Assembly: GCA_029204225.1 (NCBI GenBank)
Contig: CM055096.1
Span: forward strand, 62,602,957-62,662,956
DNA: 60,000 nt
Direction: 5' to 3'
Origin: Diphasiastrum complanatum
Lineage: Eukaryota > Streptophyta > Lycopodiopsida > Lycopodiales > Lycopodiaceae
Within the stretch, counting starts at the first letter, position 1, and the number at the start of each line of letters is the position of its first letter. The notes under the pieces were generated by a model. That model ran no database searches, had not been told where the DNA came from, and saw only the letters and a list, made by a program, of their open reading frames with translations. Positions 21,718 to 32,839 of the stretch are shown piece by piece. The position numbers were made by a program, and so were the translations under genes.

Positions 21718-23000
21718 CAGCGTACTTATTATCTCTCCTCATCATTGCTGGTCCAAAAAAAGCCTATAACAATCTTTCCTTTCCACAACAAAAACCTGTC
21801 AACTTATTAGGTTCAAAGTTCGCCAGTCTCCTCGTGTGAGTATGGCTAGGTCACCTTGAATTTGCCCCCATTTCGATCAACTTTTATTCAAAATTTGCCC
21901 CAAGAGAGAGGTGTGTGATAGTTCCCCTCCACTTATGAAAATAGCTGACCGGACTTAGAGTAGAGTTCTTAGACAAAAAGCCTTTCCAACATTGTACTTC
22001 CCATCTGCTAGGATTATGGCTTGATCCAACTTGTTGCCAATCTTTGAAGAGGATCCTAGTCCATCCCCTTTGAGGAAAAACCCAATTGACATTGGATATC
22101 ACCAATGCTCAGTGAGTTTCAGTTCCGAAGGTAGCCATCCCAAATGAAGACCCACAACTCCATAGAAGATCTCCCCTGAAATTGCCGTTTCCAACTTTTA
22201 ACTTCCTGCTTGCGTCTAGTGGGCATTGTTGCAAATGAAACTAACCCAAGTAACAAGCTAGCCATCCACCCTTTGCAAACATCGAGTCATTTCGTTGCTG
22301 TTCACGTGATAGTACTTGAACTGCGAATCCGCCCCACAGATTTTGTAGTCCTCTTTGTGTGATGGTATCAGCCTTCAAAAGAAAGGTTCCTTCTCGAGCC
22401 ATCAACTCCTTGTGTCACAAACAATCATGCAAACCAGACAAAGCACGAGTACTAAGACTCACCATGAATACATACAAGCAAGACACTCAGGCAGGTTTAC
22501 TAACAGGTAACAAAGACAAGGTCCGCCTTTGAGATAGTCCTGCCAAAAGGCCCTTGGCCTGGCCGTGCCCATATAGATCGATCACAGAATCAGCCCACAG
22601 AGAACACCCATTCAACTATCTGTGCTTTCACCATTAAGCAGCACATTGCCTCATTCATGCCCCACCAAATCTGCCCGATAGCCCTTATAGCTGAACGATT
22701 GGCAGCTATCCCGCACCGGCAGCTAACCATCCGTGCTTTACACCCGAATTCGAGCAGCATCTATGTATCAATGGTTAACCCGTACAGTTCAAATATGTCG
22801 CCCCGCACCCCACAAGGAACAAACCGTGCTGTCACCTATCTAGGCAGCACTTTGCCTCCCCTGTCCTACGTGCAGACAGCGCCATGCCCGAACCGTGGGA
22901 ACTGACCGTGCACTGTGGGCAGCACCTTGCATAGTAATTGTCCTGATGAACCCCAAACAATGGCCATTTTTGTGAGATCCGCATAGCTAACCGGTTAGTT
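21718..23000 (-). other. Internal region, unit 1 of the LARD-like element (non-coding)
   Basis: Aligns with 25128-26493 along its length. It lacks about 100 bases that unit 2 has around 26320-26415. Short open frames are present on both strands, but none is conserved between the two units in a way that suggests a protein. Confidence 0.75.
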
Positions 23001-23013
23001 GGCTCTGATACCA
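23001..23013 (-). other. Primer binding site, unit 1
   Basis: TGGTATCAGAGCC on the minus strand, exact match to the standard plant initiator tRNA-Met site. It is separated from LTR2 by two bases. Confidence 0.9.
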
Positions 23014-23015
23014 CA

Positions 23016-24182
23016 TGTAGCGCAGACATCGCAAAGGGAGCCGGGAACCATGACTTAGCTTCCCAGCCTTCAACTCTTGCCATCCAAACCCACTTGACAT
23101 ACAAGCAGCCAACTCGCCAACAACGATCAGACTTAACCAACTGGAAGTCCGGAAACCAACATTGGGATCCAACCTGGCGCCATGCCAGAACGGGGGTCTC
23201 GATGTGGGTGACTTCCCTCCAAGCAAGCCGTCCGACATAAATCAAACTTAACCAACTCGAAGTTTCATTACAAACGAGTAACATCCATTCCAAGCAAGCG
23301 GTCTGACTTACATCAGACTTGACCAACTGAAAGCTTCGTCACGAGCATTGGAAGCCAACCTGGCACCATGCCAGACTGGACAGCCATAAACAGGAACTTC
23401 CATCCAAGCAAGCCATCCAACTCAGCCGATAGGTTAGAGCCCATTCCCCAAGAGCTTAACCCATTCACGTTCATGCAAGGAACACTCAGAACCACAAGCC
23501 GCGACAGATATGGACACAACCAGTTCCTAGACCAAATGGTCCCGACAGCATGCCGCTGGCGCCACGGACCGAATGGTCCCGACGGCATACCGCTGGCATC
23601 CCGGGATACGACCCTCAACTATGTGCCAAATTAAAAAGTTTGAAGAGGCCTTACAGCTGGCGCTTTTACCGAACATTGAAACCCAGAAGGCAATCAGAGT
23701 CAGCTTGAGGAAAATCCTACTTTATTGATAAATCTGAGAAGGTTACATTCCAAGTGTAAGACCGACCCTAGTCTCCAGGGTGCTGGCATGCCAAGGCGAG
23801 TGCCAGAACAACATTCCAGCAAGGGAGGCTGAGACTTGGTTGGAGCTCGCCCTGAGTTGCAACCCGCACTCCCCTATAGTATTGGTGGGATTCGCCACCT
23901 CCCCTCATACCAAGTACTCTACCTAGGCTGGTAAAGCACATTTTCTCTCTCTAGAATTTACTGATCCCCAGGTTTCCTTTAATCATGCCTAGATCGTGTG
24001 AGGTGATTGCACATCCATCCGAGCTCTCTGGACTTCGTTGGAACCGATCAAAGATTTTCAGCCATAGGAACTTGGCGCCGGCTGGATTCTGGTCACAGTG
24101 GCGCCGGGAGCAACAGGGGTGCTGCTGGCGCCGGGGCAATGCTGGCGCCGGAAGTAAAGCTTGTAAAGGTAACTTTACAACA
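23016..24182 (-). repeat. LTR2 of the LARD-like element, 1,167 bp
   Basis: TGTTGTAAAG...CGCTACA in element orientation. Contains internal subrepeats (about 23100-23380, around CAGACTTAACCAACTGGAAG and TCCAAGCAAGC) and, near its start, four GGCGCC-type GC-rich units (24072-24155). Confidence 0.9.
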
Positions 24183-24196
24183 TCCACCCCACCTTT
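24183..24196 (-). other. Polypurine tract before LTR2
   Basis: Minus strand reads AAAGGTGGGGTGGATG up to the LTR start. It shows LTR2 is the 3' LTR of unit 2. Confidence 0.75.
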
Positions 24197-25127
24197 ATAA
24201 AATCTGATGTCCTCATCAGATGTCAGATTAAAGTAAAGGTGTCTCCCAATTAAAATTAACTATACATTTAAGCTACTGGGCACAATAATCAATTTACTGG
24301 CCACTTTTTATTAACATTGAAACTGGCACACCACAAGTCGAAGTCTCAGTTTGTTCTTTGAAACTTGAAAATATCACTTTGTCTGGGAAAAGCGTTGATT
24401 TTATATCGCTTATGTAAAACCCAAGAACCTTATTAACTGGTGACAGAGGCCTTTCTGTGAAATGTTCGCCCCTGTCGCTTCTGACTTTCGACTTTGGAAC
24501 TCCTTTGAGCTCCTGATTTGTCCTTGATGCACTTTGTGTTGAGCTCCTTGAGCTCCAAATTTGATCAGTTCTGCATAGGTATCAAGGCTCCCTGAGCCAA
24601 AGGACTTATCGTTTGATTACCACTTTATGGTCCACTTCGTGCCTTGTTGCTTCTGCACCTTGATTTCTCTCCTTGTCCCAGGCTGATCTTGATACTTTTC
24701 ATTTTTGGCTCTTTGAGGTAGGCAAAGGTTGAGTACTCCTCAATGCACCTCTCATTTAGCTTGAAGTAGATGTCTTTGAATCAATCCAAATGTAACCATT
24801 GACCTCATGGAGAGCCAAGGGGTCGCACCAGTTTGATCCGCATACGAACTATCTCCTCGCGTTCGTTTGAAGCGCCATGTCCGTCACGCAAAACTTGACT
24901 TTCACAATTCCATCACTGGGCAGTTGCCTCACAGTCAAAACAAGAAGTGTACATCTAGATTGGCTTCAAGTAGCTCTCTTTGAATCAGACACCTGCACCC
25001 AGAGTTTGCACTAGTCCGATCTCAACACGAACTGTCCCTTAGCGTCCGTTCGAAGTACCAAGTCTCTCGTGCAAGACTTAACTTTCACAGTTCCTTCATT
25101 GATCAGCTGTCTTACATGTAACACAAG
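24197..25127 (-). other. Internal region present only in unit 2; holds a 178-bp-spaced direct repeat
   Basis: No coding similarity recognised. 24826-24943 and 25005-25127 are diverged copies of one another: both contain CGAACT, CGTTCG, then CAAAACTTGACTTTCACAATTCC or CAAGACTTAACTTTCACAGTTCC at matching positions. Confidence 0.6.
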
Positions 25128-26493
25128 TCAGCATACTTATTGTGTCTCCTCATCATTGTTGGTCCAGAGAAAGCCTATAACAAGCTTTCCTTTCCACAAC
25201 AAAAACTTGTCAACTTATTAGATATAAAGTTCACCAGTCTCCTTGTGTGAGTATGGCTAGGTCACCTTGAATTTGCCCCCATTTTGATCAACTTTCATTC
25301 AAAATTTGCCCCAAGAGAGAGGTGTGTGTGATAGTTCCTCTCCACTTATAAAAATAGCTGACCGGACTTAGAGTAGAGTTCTTAGACAAAAAGCCTTTTC
25401 AACATTGTGCTTCCCATCTGCTAGGATTATGGCTTGATCCAACTTGTTGCCAATCTTTGAAGAGGATCCTAGTCCATTCCCTTTGAGGAAAAACCCAATT
25501 GACATTGGATATCACCAATGCTCAGTGAGTTTCAGTTCCGAAGGTAGCCATCCCAAATGAAGACCCACTGCTCCATAGAAGATCTCTCCTAAAATTGCCC
25601 TTTCCAACTTTTAACTTCCTGCTTGCGTCTGGTGGGCATTGTTGCAAATGAAACTAACCCATGTAACAGGTTAGTCATCCATCCTTTGCACACATCGAGT
25701 CATTCGTTGCCGTTCACATGATAGTACTTGAACTACGAATCTGCCCCACAGATTTTGTAGTCCTCTTTTGTTTGATGGTATCAGCCTTCAAAAGAAAGGT
25801 TCCTTCTCGAGCCATCAACTCCTTGTATCACAAGCAATCATGCAAACCAGACAAAGCACGAGTACTAAGACTTACCATAAATACATACAAGCAAGACACT
25901 CAGGCAGGTTTACTAACAGGTAACAAAGACAAGGTCCCCCTTTGAGATAGTCCTGCCAAAGGACCTTTGCCTGGCCGTGCCCATACAGATCGATCACAGA
26001 ATCAGCCCACAGAGAACACCCATCCAACTATTTGTGCTTTCACCATTAAGCAACACATTGCCTCAGTCACGCACCGCCAAATCTGCCCGATAGCCCTTAT
26101 AGCTAAACGATCGGTAGCTACCCCGCACGGGAAGCTAACCACCTGTGCTTTACACCCGAATTCAAGCAGCATCTCTGTATCAATGGTTAACCCGTAAAAC
26201 TCGAATATGTTGCCCCGCACCCCACAAGGCATAGACCATGCTTTCACCTACCTAGGCAGCACTTTGCCTCATCTGTCCTACGTGCAAACAGCGCCAGGCC
26301 CGAACCGCGAGAACTGACCGTGCTTACACCTTGAGGGCAACACTTTGACTCATCAAGTCCCCCATTCTGCCGACCATCCCGACCGTGGATGCACCCGTGC
26401 TTACACTATGGGCAGCACCTTGCACAACAGTTGTCCTGATGAACCCCAAACAATGGCCATTTGTTTGAGATCTACATAGCTGACCGGTCAGTC
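25128..26493 (-). other. Internal region, unit 2 of the LARD-like element (leader and non-coding)
   Basis: Homologous to 21718-23000. The part nearest the PBS (about 25990-26506) is also homologous, in reverse orientation, to the leader of the gypsy-type element at 28175-28690. Confidence 0.8.
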
Positions 26494-26506
26494 GGCTCTG
26501 ATACCA
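26494..26506 (-). other. Primer binding site, unit 2
   Basis: TGGTATCAGAGCC on the minus strand, two bases from LTR3, as in unit 1. Confidence 0.9.
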
Positions 26507-26508
26507 CA

Positions 26509-27254
26509 TGTAGCGCAGACATCGCAAAGGGAGCTGAGAACCACGACTTAGCTTTCCAGCCTTCAACTCTTGCCGTCCAAACCCACTTGATATAAAGCAG
26601 CCAACTCGCCAACAACGATCAGACTAAACCAATTGGAAGTTCGAAAACCAACATTGGGATCCAACCTGGCGCCATGCCAGAACGGGGGTCCCGATGTGGG
26701 TGACTTCCCTCCAAACAAGCCGCCCGACATAAATCAAACTTAACCAACTCAAAGCTTCGTTACAAATGAGTAACATCCATTCCAAGCAAGCGGTCTGACT
26801 TACATCAGACTTAACCAACTGAAAGCTTCGTCACGAGAGTTGGAAGCCAATCTGGCGCCACGACAGACTGGACAGCCATAAACAGGAACTTTCACCCAAG
26901 CAAGCCATCCAACTCAGCCGACAGGTTAGAGCCTGTTCTCGAAGAGCTCAACCCATTCACGTTCATGCAAGGAACACTCAGAACCACAAGCCGCGACAGA
27001 TATGGACACAACCGATTCCTGGCCCAAATGGTCCCGACAGCATACCGCTGGCGCCACGGACCGAATGGTCCCGACGACATACCGTTGGCATCCCGGGATA
27101 CGACCCTCAACTATGTGCCAAATTAAAAAGTTTGAAGCGGCCTTACAACTGGCGCTTTTATCGAGCACATAAACCTAGAAGGTAATCAGAGTCAGTTTGA
27201 GAAAAATCCCACTTTATTAATAAATTTGAGAAGGTTACATTTCAAGTGTGTGAC
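26509..27254 (-). repeat. LTR3, part after the nested insertion
   Basis: Continues the alignment with LTR2 (23016 to about 23757). It is interrupted at 27254, where a 5-kb gypsy-type element is inserted. The other part is 32258-32704. Confidence 0.9.
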
Positions 27255-28172
27255 TATTGTAAAGCTGACTCGGGTGCATCCAGTGTGCCCTGTAAGACTC
27301 TAAGGGGTGACGCTCCTCTTGGTCCCAGAGCAAGTTAGAAAGTCAAGTACTGAGCCTCCAACCTGTGGTGAGCCAATCAAGCAGTCACAGGTCATGAGCT
27401 AGCTCTGGAGCTCGAGTCATGGCCTAGTGAGTTGTCAAGTTGATTCTGTCACCGGTATGGCTCTCGGGACCCATGTCCGAGAGCCAGACTGATTCTGCCA
27501 GGCTTGCCAGACTTAATCAGCAAAATAAAAACTAAGTCCAGAAAAGCGTGCTTTACCAGAAAGCACTATATTCCAAGACAGAGGGGGGGCGCTGAATCAC
27601 ACCAGAACTATAGGGGGAGTCCGGCAGACAGAAACTTGAGCAGCTCAACCAATGCCAGGAACCCAGTCGCCAGGTCTCAACTCCCTCTACCAGCACGAGC
27701 CAGGCACAATGCCCAACACGTGTTGGTGGCCCCGAGACCGGTTAGTCTATGTATGAATGTAACCTCTTCCAAATTTAATAAAGTTGATCCTTGGGGATGA
27801 TTACCATTTCAGTTTTGCCTCCGGGACTGGTCCAAGTGGAAGGACCCTTACTACAACCTTTTTGCGTCACCGGCGCCTAAGGGTCCACGTCACCGACGTG
27901 TGGCTTGCTGCTATGCCATTTGGTCAGTTTGTCGACCACTATGCCTTGAGTTCCATGTGTGGCTTGTCTTTGCCTTTGGTTACCTTTTGGAGACGGATTC
28001 TGAGTTGGCTTTCGGGTTGGTTGGGATTCCAATTTTCTTAAGTCTGAATGGTTAAGCTTGTTACGTTTCTAAGTTGGCTTTTACGTAAGTGCATGATGGA
28101 TGAATATTAGACTTAAGCGCGTGTTGGGGAAACCTCTCAAGTCCCAGCGCCCTTTGAGGCGCCGGCGCAACA
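27255..28172 (+). repeat. 5' LTR of the gag-protease element
   Basis: 918 bp, aligned over its whole length with 31335-32252. A polyadenylation-like AATAAAG lies at about 27777. Confidence 0.93.
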
Positions 28173-28174
28173 TG

Positions 28175-28186
28175 TGGTATCAGAGC
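28175..28186 (+). other. Primer binding site of the gag-protease element
   Basis: TGGTATCAGAGC, two bases after the 5' LTR. Same site and same two-base spacing as in the surrounding LARD-like element. Confidence 0.92.
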
Positions 28187-28990
28187 TGACTAGCCGGTCA
28201 GCTACGCAAGTCTCACAGGGAGGACCACTTTTTGGGATTTGTCTGGACAGCCGTTGTGCAAGGTGCTGCCCACAGTGTAAGCGCGGGTGCATCCACGGTC
28301 GGGGTGGTCGGCAGAACGGGGGACTTGATGAGTCAATGTGCTGCCCTTGAGGTGTAAGCACGGCCAGTTCTCGCGGTTCGGGCCTGGCGTTGTCTGCATG
28401 TAGGACAGATGAGGCAAAGTGCTACCTAGGTAGGTGAAAGCACGTTCTGTGCCTTGTGGGGTGCGGGGTGACATATTCGAACTGTACGGGTTAACCATTG
28501 ATACAGAGATGCTGCTCAAATTCGGGTGTTAAAGCATGGGTGGTTAGCTGCCGGTGTGGGATAGCTGCCGATCGTTTAGCTATAAGGCCTATCGACCAGA
28601 TTTGGTGGGGCATTACTGAGGCAATGTGCTACTTAATGGTGAAAGCACAGATGGTTGGATGGATGTTTCCCCGTGGGCTAATTCTGTGATAGATTTGTGT
28701 GGGCGCGACTAGGCAAAAATCCTACGTCCGGTCTCAAGGGGGATGTGACTTGAGAGGGATCCTTTGTGTTTGCTTCGATTTGTTTGTTTGTTTGTTGTGT
28801 GCTTGCCCGGACCTGAATAACCCCTGATTCCTACTTGGTTCTCAGGTGATTTGATCATGCTTATTTGAGGAGGAGATACTTTGTATTGAAGCTGACTTAA
28901 TAAAGAAGGAAAAAGAGCTGTGGGGCCCAATGTGCAAAGGGGAGAGCTTTCAAAAAGAGAAGGAAAATAGACTAGTGGAAGTGCACCTCT
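28187..28990 (+). other. Leader of the gag-protease element
   Basis: Non-coding. The first 500 bases are the reverse complement of about 25990-26490 in the host LARD-like element, at high similarity. The rest shows no clear feature. Confidence 0.8.
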
Positions 28991-28997
28991 TACCAGG

Positions 28998-30330
28998 ATG
29001 GATGACCACCATGATGAATCGCGAGCATTAGCAGATGGGGAAGAGCAATGCCGAGAATATGGCTCCCGCTTGCACCGAGATGGCACCAGATCCAAATCAA
29101 GAAAGAAAGAGTATATGCATGCCCCAGTGGCACCTCCTCAAGAAGAAATTGGCACCCCTTCTGAACCGACACCAAGAGATGAACCCTTGCCAGAGGCGCA
29201 CCAAGACCTCTTTGATGTCTATCCAGCGCAATGGCGGCTATGCTTAGTGAGGTAAAGAAGGATAGAGAAATAGAAAGGAAAGAATGGCAAGCATCCATGC
29301 GAGTCATGAACCATAGTCAATTTGACCTCGCTAGAGAACTGAGAAACGGGCTAACACAGCTCGAAGTCAGGTTTGAGGAGTTGAAAACCACAAGAGGGAA
29401 TGCAGGGATGCCTCCTCCACTCAGACCAAGGGATACTCCAGCGCGAAACGCAGAAGGCCCAAAGAAGACTGCTAAAGTAAAGCACCGCCTACTTTCAAAG
29501 GGGAGCATGACGTTCGAGTTGTGGAGGATTGGTTGTTTCACATGGACCATTACTTCTGCTTGATAAATACCCTGAAGAAAAGAGAGCAGACTTGGCGTTA
29601 GCATATTTTGAGGGTTACACAACAAATTGGTACCGAGTGGCAGGGATGCAGTTCCGGACATGGGATGCATTCAAAAATGCGCTACGAGAGGAGTTCATAC
29701 CCAAAGATTCACACATGAGGCTGAGGGTAGAATTATCATGACTCAAGCAAAAAGGTTCGCTATGAGAGTACTTGAACAAATTCAGACAGAGCGTATGGGT
29801 AATTGAAGATATGTCAGAAGCCGATCAGACCCACTACCTCTTGTCTGGAATGCAGACATGGACCCGGGGAGTGATAGACAGCTACATGCCCAATGACTTT
29901 AACTCAACTATTCGGGCGGCTGAAATGGTTTGCGATTATGAGATCACGTTGGCACCAACTGCTCCCTCAACGACAACAAAGGTACTAAGTGGATCCAGAC
30001 TGAGTCCAAGCTTCTTCCCAAATGGGGACTCAACTTCAAATGGTAACCAAGCCTCAGGTAGCGTGAGCAAATTCCCAGCAAGAACAGGGTTTGGCAACCA
30101 AGGCAACAACGGAGGGAATACCTTCCAAAGGAGGAGCAACTTTGGCCATGCAGCTAGTCATAGCAATAGCTCACCAACAGTGGGCAGTTCCCTACGCTGC
30201 TTTAATTGTCAATAGCAAGGTCACTCGTGGAGGTCATGCCCCAAACCATTGAATAAACAAATCATGGCGGTGATCGAAGTGTTTGATAAGATGGACAGAG
30301 AGGCGTCTGATCAAGCGAACGGTGAACAAG
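28998..30330 (+). pseudogene. Gypsy-type gag (Retrotrans_gag domain and zinc knuckle), frameshifted
   Basis: Pieces in order across frames: an acidic N-terminal part, a charged stretch (EVKKDREIERKEWQASM), then the Retrotrans_gag domain with FKGEHDVRVVEDWLFHMDHY, DLALAYFEGYTTNWYRVA, FKNALREEFIPKDSH and YLNKFRQSVWVIEDM. A Ser/Gly/Asn-rich linker follows and then one zinc knuckle CFNC...QGHSWRSC. An in-frame TAG falls inside the knuckle where a glutamine codon would fit. At least two frameshifts and further stops (near 29741 and 29770) disable it. Normal role: nucleocapsid-like particle protein. Confidence 0.88.
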
Positions 30331-30419
30331 ACGACGCAATGACCCAGAAGTGGATTTGGCGGAGTCCGACCCGAATGCCTTACAACAAATAGGGGCACTT
30401 GCGGCTTATCGAGAACATC

Positions 30420-31023
30420 TCATGGCGACTCCTACACAAAAGGATCAAAGTTGTTGTACCTCAAAGGCTGCATCCAAGACAAGATCATTCACTTCATGGT
30501 GGATCTGGGAACATCGCATAACTACTTGTCAGAAAGTTTGGTAGATCAATGTGAAGAAAATGCGACCCCTATCTGTGTGGAGACCGCCAAAGGCACAATG
30601 ACAACTTGTAGATTGGCAACCAATTTGCCAGTCTCGCTGGGGACTTGGAAAAATCGATTAGCGTTCACAGTCTTGAAAATGACTGCCTTTGACGCCATCC
30701 TAGGACTAAGCTGGTTTAACGAACATGTGGTGGCCTTCCTGGCAAAGGGGGTTAATCTTGTGTTGTTATATAACGGCATAAAACCTTGTGTCGTCAGAGC
30801 TATGCCAGGGGATCAATTAGAGATGAATGATACAACTGAAGTTGAGCCAGTGATCCCTTCAAATCTCATTCACCTCTTCAACGAAGGAGAACCAGCAGAA
30901 ATCAATCAGGTGACACAAACTCAGAAGGAGCCACCGATACCTGCAGCATCCACATTAAAGATAGATCCGAGTGCCGATCTCGAGCTCAAGGAGCTCACCT
31001 TGTGCGACCAACGAAAAATCTAG
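30420..31023 (+). pseudogene. Gypsy-type retropepsin (aspartic protease) domain
   Basis: The open stretch shows HFMVDLGTSHNYLSESL, where the family active site is VDSGATHNF(I/L)S, and DAILGLSWF, the second conserved box (ILGxxWL). The catalytic Asp is present, but the following Ser is replaced by Leu (DLG instead of DSG), which should reduce or abolish activity. A hydrophilic tail ends at 31023, with no RT start after it. Confidence 0.85.
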
Positions 31024-31322
31024 AGTCCCAAGGGACTCATTCAGAGGCGCTACAAACGGCATATCTTAGGCTCAATGGAGCCCAGGTACCTTCCTTTCTA
31101 TATTGCAACTTTACACAGGTTTTACGTAAGTGAACTAGATCCACACTTTTCCTGTGCTAAGTGCAAAAGTGATTTATTATTTTCTAGAGGTTTGTCTTTT
31201 CCTTGGCCAATGAATCAAGCCCGTGCCCTTGTAATTGTGAATAAAGTTCGGCCGATGAATCAGGCCCGTGCCGTGAGTCTTAAGTTCTAGTTTGGCCCTG
31301 ATGAGGACATCGGCTTTCTCAA

Positions 31323-31334
31323 ACGAGGGGAGGA
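31323..31334 (+). other. Polypurine tract of the gag-protease element
   Basis: ACGAGGGGAGGA directly before the 3' LTR. Confidence 0.85.
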
Positions 31335-32252
31335 TGTTGTAAAGATGACTCGGGTGCACCGAGTGTGCCCTGTAAGACTCTAAGGGGTGACGCTCCTCTT
31401 GGTCCCAGAGCAAGTTAGAAAGTCAAGGACTAAGCCTCCGACATGTGGTGAGCCAGTCAAGTAGTCACAAGTCATGAGCTAGCTCTGGAGCTCGAGTCAT
31501 GGCCTAGTGAGGAGTCAAGTTGATTCTGCCACCGGGATGGCTCCCGGGACCCATGTCCGGGAGCCAGACTGATTTTGCCAGGCTTGCCAGGCTTAATCAG
31601 CAAAATAAAAACTAAGTCCAGAAAAGCGTGCTTTACCAGAAAGCACTATATTCCAGGACAGAGGGGGCGCGCCGAATCACACCAGAACTATAGGGGGAGT
31701 CCTGCAGACGGAAACTTGGGCAGCTCAACCAGTGCCAGGAATCCAGTCGCCAGGTCTCAGCTCCCTCTACCAGCACGAGCCAGGCACAATGCCCAACACG
31801 TGTTGGTGGCCCCGAGACCGGTTAGTCTATGTATGAATGTAATCTCTTCCAAATTTAATAAAGTTGATCCTTGGGGATGATTACCATTTCGGTGTCGCCT
31901 CCGGGACTGGTCCAAGTGGAAGGACCCTTACTACAACCTTTTTGCATCGCCGACGCCTAAGGGTCCACGTCACCGATGTGTGGCTTGCCGCTATGCCATT
32001 TGGTCAGTTTGGCGACCACTATGCCTTGAGTTCCATGTGTAGCTTGTCTTTGCCTTTGGTTACCTTTTGGGGACGGATTTTGAGTTGGCTTTCGGGTTGG
32101 TTGGGATTCCAATTTTCTCAAGTCTGAATGGTAAAGCTTGTTACGTTTCTAAGTTGGCTTTTACGTAAGTGCATGATGGATGAATGTTAGACTTAAGCGC
32201 GTGTTGGGGAAACCGCTCAAGTCCCAGCGCCCTTTGAGGCATCAGTGCAACA
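31335..32252 (+). repeat. 3' LTR of the gag-protease element
   Basis: 918 bp, TGTTGTAAAG...GTGCAACA. Followed by the second GTGAC. Confidence 0.93.
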
Positions 32253-32257
32253 GTGAC

Positions 32258-32704
32258 CGACCCTAGTCTCCGGGGTGCTGGCATGCCAAGGCGGGCGCCA
32301 GGACAACATTCCAGCAAGGGAGGCTGAGGCTTGGTTGGAGCTCATCCTGAGTCGCTACCCGCACTCCCCTATAGTATTGGTGGGATTCACCACCTCCCCT
32401 CATACCAAGTGCTTTGCCCAGGCTCGTAAAGCACATTTTCTCTCTCTAGAATTTATTGATCCCCAGGCTTCCTTTAATCATGCCTAGATCGTGTGAGTGA
32501 TTGCACATCGATCCGAGCTCTCTAGACTTCGCTAGAACCGATCAAAGATTTTCAGCCATAGAAACTTGGCGCCGGCTGGATTCTGGTCGTAGTGGCGCCG
32601 GGAGCGTTGCCGGCGCCGGTGGCGCCAGGAGCAGCAGGGGTGCTGTTGGCGCCAGGGACAATGATGGCGCTGGAAATTAAGCTTGTAAAGGTAACTTTAC
32701 AACA
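32258..32704 (-). repeat. LTR3, part before the nested insertion (U3 with GGCGCC repeats)
   Basis: Aligns with 23757-24182. The GGCGCC-rich block near 32570-32672 has more units than in LTR2 (about six against four). Ends ...CTTTACAACA, then the CAAAG duplication. Confidence 0.9.
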
Positions 32705-32830
32705 CAAAGTGATGATTATGAAGGAGGTCGAAACATACTTGGGTATCTCGATATGTACATTAGTGAATTCTTCTAGATCTAGGGGATTCAGAGTTGATAA
32801 TATCTTACCGGACTGTAGATGCATACACCA
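32705..32830 (-). mobile_element. Old copia reverse transcriptase, right part
   Basis: On the minus strand VHIEIPKYVSTSFIIITL ends exactly at the insertion site. It is in frame with YVDDTLLFSNN at 21652, which supports a single RT gene split here. Upstream sequence beyond about 32830 is not recognisable. Confidence 0.7.
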
Positions 32831-32839
32831 AAATGGATT

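Larger units (their letters stand above)
27255..32252 (+). mobile_element. Ty3/gypsy-type element with gag and protease only, 4,998 bp
   Basis: Two 918-bp LTRs, PBS, PPT and a perfect 5-bp duplication GTGAC (27250-27254 and 32253-32257). The 5' LTR starts TATTGTAAAG where the 3' copy has TGTTGTAAAG. Internal coding is limited to gag and a retropepsin domain; no reverse transcriptase, RNase H or integrase lies between the protease and the PPT, a space of only 300 bases. In the first 330 bases of LTR I count about 20 differences, so roughly 5-6% divergence. Such layouts resemble the TR-GAG class of non-autonomous plant elements. It must depend on enzymes supplied elsewhere. Confidence 0.93.
21653..32704 (-). 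mobile_element. Non-coding LTR element (LARD-like) with three LTR positions, interrupted by a second element
   Basis: Read on the minus strand: LTR3 (32704-32258 and 27254-26509), PBS and internal 26508-24183, LTR2 (24182-23016), PBS and internal 23015-21718, LTR1 remnant (21717-21653). The outer flanks are a perfect 5-bp duplication CAAAG (21648-21652 and 32705-32709), so the whole chain is one insertion. LTR2 has a PPT on one side and a PBS on the other, meaning it serves both units. That arrangement is the known product of unequal recombination between LTRs. No gag or pol is recognised in either internal region. It sits in a copia RT reading frame. Confidence 0.85.

Noticed and set aside
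22657-23634. Several open frames of 80-160 codons in both orientations
   Set aside because: They fall in the LTR and leader of the non-coding element. Similar frames appear in every copy simply because the DNA is conserved, and no family is recognised.
28202-28519. Open frame of 105 codons, similar to frames near 22700 and 26000
   Set aside because: It is the antisense of the shared leader sequence, so the similarity is at DNA level and not evidence of a protein.
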